A stretch of 64,000 nt of DNA from Ascochyta rabiei (taxonomy: Eukaryota > Ascomycota > Dothideomycetes > Pleosporales > Didymellaceae), in the NCBI RefSeq assembly GCF_004011695.2, contig NC_082405.1, positions 372,001-436,000 on the forward strand, given 5' to 3'. This document shows, piece after piece, positions 57,163 through 64,000 of the stretch. The position numbers and the translations under genes were made by a program. Within the stretch, counting starts at the first letter, position 1. Every line of letters starts with the position of its first letter. The notes under the pieces were generated by a model. It searched no databases and had not been told where the DNA came from. It saw only the letters and a program-made list of their open reading frames with translations.

Positions 57163-58086
57163 GCTGTGCGGGTGTCTCGAGTGGTGCGTGGAGAAGGGGA
57201 GGGTGGCGCGAGGCGGGGGTGGGCGACGGGCGATGGGCGACGGGCGATGGGCGACGGGCGATGGGTGATGGGGTGTCGACGGCGAGCGGACGACTCTCTA
57301 GCAGACGACGACGACTTGGTCCGTGGGGCGATGGAGCCAAGACCCAGCACGGCAGCACGCAGCCCTCCGCACTCGGGCACTGCAGCGGAACGTCTCGTCT
57401 GCTCGCCCCCCGCCGCGAACAGCACGTCGAGCCCGTCCTGCCGGTTGCCAGCACTCGCTCGCCCGCACACCACGCCCTGCTCCCCGCCCCCTCGCTCGAC
57501 CACTCGACCACCCGGCCCCCGCGGACCCCTCGCTGGGGAGACTGCACCTGCACCTGCACCTGCACCTGCACCTGCACCTGCACGCATTCTCGCGCCTCGA
57601 GCACCAGGGCCAGCACCTCGAGCACCAGGACCAGCACCTCGCGCACCAGGGCCAGCACCTCGCCAGCACCTCGCCAGCACCTCGCCAGCACCTCGCCAGC
57701 ACCTCGCCAGCACCTCGCCAGCACCTCGCCAGCACCTCGCCAGCACCTCGCCAGCACCTCGCCAGCACCTCGCCAGCACCTCGCCAGCACCTCGCCAGCA
57801 CCTCGCCAGCACCTCGCCAGCACCTCGCCAGCACCTCGCCAGCACCACCGCCGCCGCCGCCTCCTCCTCCGCCTCCGCCGCCTCCACCTCCTCCAGCCGC
57901 CCTGCCGCCCGCCTGCGCTGCAAGCTGTCCACACCAGCACCAGCACCAGCACCAGCGCCCCGCGTGTCTGTCCCCCTCGCGCTTCGGCCTCTGCACGCAA
58001 CCCGCACCCCCTCCGTCTTCCTCGGCGAGCCGGCGGACGCGCATGTGCCTCGGACCACCGCGAACCCTGCCGACTGACGAGCGCCC
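57163..58086. other. Divergent promoter region of VMA11 and the RhoGEF, repeat-rich
   Basis: 57220-57272 has GGGCGAYGGGCGA tandem units; 57545-57585 is (CACCTG)n; then come the 11-bp array at 57653-57846 and (CAGCAC)n near 57930. All three plus frames are open over long stretches because of GC content and the repeats. The first credible start is 58087. Confidence 0.6.
57653..57846. repeat. 11-bp tandem array CAGCACCTCGC, about 17.6 copies
   Basis: Perfect 11-bp units from 57653 to 57846. Because 11 is not a multiple of 3, every frame reads the same 11-residue cycle (ASTSPAPRQHL). It lies about 240 bp before the RhoGEF ATG, in the likely 5' UTR or promoter. Confidence 0.95.
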
Positions 58087-61000
58087 ATGGCCAACTACGG
58101 GCACCAGCACGCGGGAGGGCCGCCGCAGCACGCCCAGCCCACGGGCGGCGCCAGGGACGCGGCCTTTGCCAACATCTTCGGCGCCAGTCCTGCCATGGCC
58201 GGCCGCTCGCAGACCATGACCTCGCACTCGCACGCCCGCATCCCCGACCGCGCCGCCACCATGTCCGCCCAGACGGCCGACATGATGCAGCGCGCGCCCC
58301 CCATGCGGCAGCCCGTCAACGGCTACGGCTACGACCGCCGCCCGCCCGCGCCCTACGACCAGCGCACCCCGTCCGCCTACGACCAGCGCACCCCGTCCGC
58401 CTACGACCCCCACCGCCCCCAGACCCACGACCAGCCGCTGCAGGGCCACCAGCGCCCCATGCTGCCCCCCAACGGCTACCACCCGGACCCGCGCTCCTCC
58501 CAGCCCGGCCCGCACACCCAGCGCCAGCCCCAGCCCCAGCCCCAGTACCTGCCCCACCCCCTGCGCCCAGACCGCCAGCCATACGGCCAGCCCCAGCGCT
58601 TCGACCCGCGCCCCTCGCCCCCGGGCCAGCCTCCCTTCAGCAAACCCACGCCTTCGCGCTTTCCCGGCCCCGCTGCCCCAGCCATGAACAACGACCCCTA
58701 CCGCTCGCAGTCTCTGGCCACCGGCCCGCGCCCCAACTTCAACCCGCCCGCCCACAGCTACCAGTCGCCCGCAAACACCTTCCGCCAGCAGCCCTACATG
58801 AACCACATGGCCAGGACCACGGCCCAGGGTCGCGTCGTCCCCGAACGCCCGGACGAGCGCACCATGTCCATGACCTCGTACAGGGCCGAGGGCGACTTTG
58901 GCCCCCAGCAAACCATGATGAGCGGCAGGGTCATCCCCGGACGGAGACGAGAATCAGACGGCCACGACATGGCGCCTGGCGAACAGCGCTCTCTAGCCGT
59001 TTCCCCGCCCCTCAACCTGGGTCCAGGGACAAAGACCAGGAACGCAAGCCAGGGCAGCATACCGCAAATGCGCACCATGTCCATGGCCTCCACCATAGCC
59101 CCTTCGATAGCGCCCTCGCCCTCGGACCGTACAGACACCATGTCTTCCTCCGTCACGCGCCCCAGCTCTACCCAGACCACCAACAGCAACAACAGAGCTT
59201 CAGGCCAGTCCCACGTCGCGCCCGTCGTACCCGCACCCCAGGCGGACAAGCAACGACGCGCTCCCCTTGTCTACCCTGCCTTGTTGTCGCGTGTAGCCAC
59301 TACCTTCAAAGACAGAGTCCAGATATCGGAGAAGGAGAAGGATGGCCTGGTCTACCAGAGCGCCTTCACCGGCGCGGATGCCGTCGACCTCATCGCCTTC
59401 ATCATCAAAACGACGGATCGCAACCTCGCCCTCCTCCTGGGTCGCTCCTTGGACGCGCAGAAATTCTTCCACGATGTGACGTATGCGCACAGACTGCGAG
59501 ACTCCACAAACGAGATCTACCAGTTCCGCGAGACCATCATGGAAGAGCAGGCAGAAGTCAACGGTGTCTTCACCCTGCTCACCGAGTGCTACTCTCCAAC
59601 TTGCACACGCGATCGTCTCTGCTACTCCATCGCCTGTCCCCGCCGCCTGGAGCAGCAGGCTCGCCTCAACCTGCGGATTCAGCCGGGCCTCAAGCGCGAG
59701 GAGTCTCGTGCCAGCCTGCACGAAGACACGAATGACGAGGAACAAAAGCTCTGGATCAACACCGTGCCCAAGGACGTGGCCGATAGCGTCTCGGACAAGG
59801 AGAAGAAGCGCCAAGAGGTCATCTCCGAACTCATGTACACGGAACGAGACTTCGTCAAGGATCTCGAGTATCTCCGCGACTTCTGGATGAAGCCTCTCCG
59901 GAACCCGGCAACCTCGCCCATCCCAGAGCACCGCCGAGAGAAGTTTGTACGCACCGTCTTCAGCAACTGCCAGGAAGTCTACATGGTCAACTCTCGTCTG
60001 GCAGAATCTCTGACGAGACGCCAACAGAAAGAGCCGGTGGTGCGAAACGTGGGTGACATCTTCCTCGAATACGTTCCTCACTTCATTCCATTCATCAAGT
60101 ACGGTGCGAACCAGCTGTTCGGAAAGTACGAGTTCGAGCACGAGAAACGAACGAATGCCGCATTCGCAAAGTTCGTGGACGAGGTCGAACGGATGAAGGA
60201 ATCGAGAAAGCTCGAGCTGAACGGATACCTCACCAAACCAACGACGAGATTGGCTAGGTACCCACTTTTGTTGGAGGGCATCCTCAAGGCTACTGCCGAC
60301 GACAACCCTGATAAGGAGGACTTGCCCAAGGTGGTCAAGATGATCAAGGACACGCTTTCCAAGGTCAACGTCGAGTCGGGTAAGGCTGAGAACCACTTCA
60401 ACCTGATGCAACTCAACAAGGACCTCAAGTTCCGCCCGGGAGAGTACGTCGACCTGAAGCTGACCGACGAGAACCGTCAATTGGTCTTCAAGGGTACGCT
60501 GAAGAAGTCGCCAACTGAGACAACGGGCGACATCACGTGCTACCTCTTCGACCACGCTGTTTTGCTTGTTCGCACCAAGACCGTGAACAAGCGCGACGAG
60601 CAGAAGGTGTACAAGAAGCCGATACCTCTCGAGCTGCTCGTCATCACCCAAATGGACGACATCATACCTCGTTTGGGCATAGCGAAGAGGCCCTCGGGCA
60701 CAACGTTGATGGGCGCTGGCGCAAAGGCCATTCAAGCCGCTGCGCCGAGAGCTGACCCAAACAAGCAGCAAGGCTATCCGATAACGTTCAAGCACCTCGG
60801 AAAGGGCGGTTACGAGATGACGCTGTACGCCAGCACCCCCATCTCCCAGCAGAAATGGATGGAGCACATTGAGTCCCAGCAGCGATCGTTGAGAGAGCGT
60901 AGCAACATCTTCACAAAGACCATCATCAACGAAGGCTTCTTTTCTGCAGCCATCAGGGTCACCTGTGCTGTGCCTCTGGGTAAGTTAGACCTACCGCCCC

Positions 61001-62042
61001 CATCGATGCAACTAACCCGTCTCCAGATGGTGGTCGCAAGCTGGCTCTGGGTACAGATGCGGGTGTCTACATCGTAGACCGCAAGCCCAAGGACGCCTCG
61101 ATGCGACCCAAGCGAGTCCTGGATACCAAGGGTGTCACACAGATCGATGTTCTTGAGCAGCATCAGATCCTACTCATACTTGCTGACAAGACTCTGTACT
61201 CGTACTCGACCGAAGCACTGGACCCGGACGAAGCGCAAGCCGCAGCCAAGCGTCCCAAGAAGATATGCCACGCCAACTTCTTCAAGTCTGGTGTCTGCAT
61301 GGGCCAACAACTCGTGGCGTCTGTAAAGACGTCGGCATTGTCGACTACTATCAAGGTCTTCGAGCCGAAGGAGAACATGGCGAACAAGGCCAGGAAGTCC
61401 GGCTTCGCCAAGATGCTCGCCCAAGGACAGGATCAGCTCAAGCCCTACAAGGAGTTCTACATCCCAACCGAATCGTCATCGATACACTTCCTGCGCAGTA
61501 AGCTATGCGTTGGATGTGCTCGTGGCTTCGAGGTCGTCAGCCTTGAGACCCTGGAAACACAATCCCTCCTGGACCAGGCCGATACCTCACTTGACTTTGT
61601 GGTGCGCAAGGAGAACATCAAGCCCATTCACATTGAACGCATGGCGAGCGAGTTCTTGCTCTGTTACTCGGACTACTCCTTCTTCGTCAACCGCAACGGG
61701 TGGCGAGCCAGACCAGACTGGAAGATTACGTGGGAAGGCAACCCGCAATCATTCGCCATCTTCACACCATACATACTCGCGTTCGAGCCTAGCTTCATCG
61801 AGATACGGCATATGGAGAGCGGTGGCCTGGTGCACATCGTCACGGCGAAGAATATCAGGTGGCTGCATTCATCTACAAGAGAGGTTCGTCACGGCGTTTC
61901 CTGCGCCGATACCACCATGCTAATCCAAACACAGATCTTATATGCTTACGAAGACGAGCTGGGTAACGATGTTATCGCCAGTCTCGATTTTTGGCAAGCG
62001 GCAAACGGACCTGCGCACAAGCAACTACTTGAGGTACGGTAA
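58087..62042 (+). CDS. ROM2: Rho1 guanine-nucleotide exchange factor, Rom2-like (DEP-DH-PH-CNH)
   Basis: Exons are 58087-60979, 61027-61883 and 61935-62042. The second intron (51 bp, GTTCGT, CTAATC branch-like, ACAG) has no stop; excising it joins RWLHSSTRE to ILYAYEDELG, giving 1,285 residues. The ATG at 58087 follows an in-frame stop at 58075-58077. The first 390 residues are Pro/Gln/Ser-rich and disordered (YDQRTPSAYDQRTPSAYD repeat). The DEP domain is about 395-490. The DH domain is about 577-772 (VISELMYTERDFVKDLEYLR, GYLTKPTTRLARYPLLLEGI). The PH domain is about 780-930 (CYLFDHAVLLVR). The CNH domain is about 966-1275. It activates Rho1 for cell-wall integrity signalling at the plasma membrane. 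A large 894-codon open frame in another phase over the 5' part is a GC shadow. Confidence 0.93.
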
Positions 62043-62752
62043 AGCTAGAAGCTGCCAACACAGCAGGAACAGCCGCCAAACAGGGCGCCCTGTTTGTTTC
62101 ACACCACGGCCTGAACCCGAACGATCATCTCGTCAGACATGCGCCAGCATCTCTGTCCGCTTCGGCACAGCATCAAGATCTCTACACAACCCACTGCTGA
62201 GCCGCACATGGACGTCGATGCTATGTGATATCGTGCTCATAGCAGACATTGAGAGTGGGGTGTGCAACATTCAGCACCACAATATCGGCGCCCGAGATGC
62301 AGATGGCGCGCCGCAACGAATCGCAGACTCAACGAAGGGTGCTGCGTGTTGGTTGATCTACTTGCTACTTTGGCTTTTGTATAGTAGTACACATGGCTGG
62401 GCGTGGTGTCGACCAGGATAGAGTATGGTCTCGAGTGGGTGGCCAGAGGAAGCGTGTCTGTTGACGAGATACCATGTCAAATTAGCGGCCTTGATATTGG
62501 AACCTTTGTTGATTGTTGTTGAATCTACTTGACCCATCAAAATTTGACTTTGACTTTGACCATGGTTCTCTTCGTGATGCGAGTATGAGGGACGACGTCA
62601 TACTCTCTTGCCTGTGGTCAGGGTGGGGGTTGCTGGGCCAACTTCGGTAAAGATCCCTGAAACGGCATTCTGCAAACAGACCCTGGCTGGTGCAAGCCGC
62701 CCACCACGCCTCCACTCCAGCACACTTCGACACCCTCGCTCACGCCGCCGCC
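62043..62752. other. Intergenic region between the RhoGEF and the haspin gene
   Basis: About 700 bp. 62550-62572 has TTTGACTTTGAC repeats. It likely holds the RhoGEF terminator and the haspin promoter; no gene seen. Confidence 0.55.
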
Positions 62753-64000
62753 ATGCCTCCTAGGATCGTATACGGCAAGAAGGCTACCGCAAGGCCCGTC
62801 TCTGCGAGTTACATAAAGTTCTTGTCCCCTGGAGAAGACCAGCTTTTCTCAAGCACGAACAAGGAAGAGGTGCAAACGCAGACGAACAAAGGGTCGAGCC
62901 AGTCGGCAAGGACAACCGAAGAAAGAATACAGGATGAACTGGTAGCGTTGGAAGCACAGTTGGGTGGTCTGGCGATCGACAACGATATCATAAAGCAGGA
63001 TGGTCTTCCGGTCGAGAAGAAGCTCACGAGCAGGTCGAGGAAGGTACTTGAGGATCGCGATGCGAACACAGTACCGAAGAAGACTAGCGAGCATATCGAA
63101 AAGCCAGACAAAGCAGAGCTGAAAGGAACCACCCAGCCGACGGAGCTTGCAACACCTCCACAGACGCCCGTTGCCAGACCAAGGAAGAAGAGATCGAAAC
63201 CGACGACAACGAAGAAGAGAGCACAACCACCTACACCCGAGTCCACGCCAGAGCATGATGATGTCCATGTTCGATACATTTCGCCGCTATTCTCATTCAG
63301 CGACGGCAAGAGGATCACAACGTTTGAGCAATGGTCGTCAGAATTAGAGCCACACTTCAAGATTACGAAGATTGCAGAGGCGTCTTTCTCGGAAGTCTAC
63401 CGGCTATCAGCCATATCCGCTACCGCTGGCCTTGGTGAAGAGTCGGTCTTGAAGGTCGTTGCACTGAAGACGCCTCCTGAAGCCCCGCTGCCCTGCCAGA
63501 CGTTAGAGCGTGCAATCAGAGACCGTAAAGGGCAAATGGCGAAGGAGCTGGAAGAGAGAGAAGAGAAGGATGCCTACAAGTCGCACGTCGCTGATGTGTT
63601 GTCCGAAGTGAAGCTACTTCAGAACCTCAACCAGATCCCTGGCTTCACAAACTTCCGAGCTCTGACCGTACTACAAGGGCGACCGTCATCATCGTTCAAC
63701 AATGCGTGGAAAGTGTGGAACAAAGCAAGGCCTCGCGGTAAGAAGAGCTACTTCCCCGATCCGAGCAAAAAGACCAGCTACGAAGACACACAACTGTGGG
63801 CTGTTATAGAGATGCAGGATGCGGGCATGGACTGTGAGAAGCTCATGGAGTCTGAAGGGCTGGGGACGATATGGGAAGTTTGGGATGTCTTCTGGGGTGT
63901 CTGCATGAGCGTCGCAAAAGCAGAAGAAGCGTGTCAGTTCGAACACCGCGATCTGCACATGGGCAACATCTGTGTACGCTCCTCGCGCCCCGAGAGCGAT
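62753..64000 (+). CDS. Haspin-like histone H3 kinase, 5' part (runs off the window)
   Basis: Open without intron from the ATG at 62753 (CCGCCATGCC context) to the window end, 416 codons so far. Residues 1-180 are basic and disordered, with SKPTTTKKRAQPPTPESTPE. The haspin kinase fold begins near HFKITKIAEASFSEVYRLS (about 205) and VLKVVALKTPP. It contains the haspin-specific long inserts and YEDTQLWAVIEMQDAGMDCE. The catalytic loop is FEHRDLHMGNICV (about residue 394). The DYT-type segment and C-lobe lie beyond the window. Haspin phosphorylates histone H3 Thr3 in mitosis, at chromatin. Confidence 0.9.
   Translation, partial: MPPRIVYGKKATARPVSASYIKFLSPGEDQLFSSTNKEEVQTQTNKGSSQSARTTEERIQDELVALEAQLGGLAIDNDIIKQDGLPVEKKLTSRSRKVLEDRDANTVPKKTSEHIEKPDKAELKGTTQPTELATPPQTPVARPRKKRSKPTTTKKRAQPPTPESTPEHDDVHVRYISPLFSFSDGKRITTFEQWSSELEPHFKITKIAEASFSEVYRLSAISATAGLGEESVLKVVALKTPPEAPLPCQTLERAIRDRKGQMAKELEEREEKDAYKSHVADVLSEVKLLQNLNQIPGFTNFRALTVLQGRPSSSFNNAWKVWNKARPRGKKSYFPDPSKKTSYEDTQLWAVIEMQDAGMDCEKLMESEGLGTIWEVWDVFWGVCMSVAKAEEACQFEHRDLHMGNICVRSSRPESD

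Noticed and set aside
57051..59735. An 894-codon plus-strand open frame overlapping the RhoGEF 5' part
   Set aside because: It runs through GC-rich simple repeats in a different phase and has no domain; the RhoGEF frame has clear DEP, DH and PH domains. It is a composition shadow.
59200..60867. A 555-codon minus-strand open frame antisense to the DH-PH region
   Set aside because: The sense strand encodes conserved RhoGEF domains; no motif on the antisense strand.

Overview
The window is nuclear DNA of a filamentous ascomycete, most likely a dothideomycete of the Pleosporales type. The evidence is short 45-70 bp introns with GTRNGY donors, fungal gene families (Vma11, Ssk1, PkaC2, Rom2, haspin, a TRI12-type MFS pump, a GH5_7 mannanase) and a two-speed composition. 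A GC-balanced gene-bearing part alternates with a roughly 34 kb AT-rich block in which CpA/TpG has been converted to TpA, and Gln/Trp codons have become stops. That is the signature of repeat-induced point mutation (RIP).

Layout. 0.3-1.35 kb: an NmrA-like reductase gene. 1.6-5.0 kb: a RIP-degraded Tad1-like LINE, then an unassigned relic carrying a small repeat X. 5.1-6.2 kb: three related MITEs in a row. 6.2-26.9 kb: one Tc1-like transposon blown up to 20.7 kb by nested insertions. In order these are Tc1, then repeat X, then Copia-1, then an 11.4 kb Gypsy element; there are also a 164 bp non-RIPed insert and a pogo-A element. 27.2-36.1 kb: a second nest, pogo-B containing Copia-2 containing pogo-A. 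36.4-38.4 kb: an MFS pump. 40.4-41.6 kb: a secreted mannanase. 41.7-43.1 kb: an unidentified Cys-rich-N-terminus protein. 44.6-47.1 kb: SSK1. 47.4-49.2 kb: a nearly intact pogo-C element. 50.5-52.3 kb: a third pogo-A inside degenerate simple repeats. 52.5-53.3 kb: long simple repeats. 53.3-54.8 kb: a PKA catalytic subunit. 55.3-55.7 kb: a 54 bp minisatellite. 56.3-57.2 kb: VMA11. 58.1-62.0 kb: a Rom2-like RhoGEF. 62.75 kb to the end: the 5' part of a haspin kinase gene.

The right-hand genes are core signalling and housekeeping functions: a HOG-pathway response regulator, a cAMP kinase, a Rho1 exchange factor for cell-wall integrity, a V-ATPase c' subunit and a mitotic histone kinase. I see no metabolic cluster. 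The reductase and the MFS pump flank the AT-rich block.

The most unusual content is in the transposons. The Gypsy element carries a long extra ORF downstream of pol. After allowing for RIP stops, it keeps an HxD...H...R arrangement like that of Fe(II)/2-oxoglutarate dioxygenases. All three pogo families carry long terminal inverted repeats built from a doubled 16-17 bp motif. A 43 bp foldback sequence recurs in three places in two unrelated retrotransposons. Element boundaries were read by eye; those supported by target-site duplications are exact to the base or nearly so, and the others are approximate.
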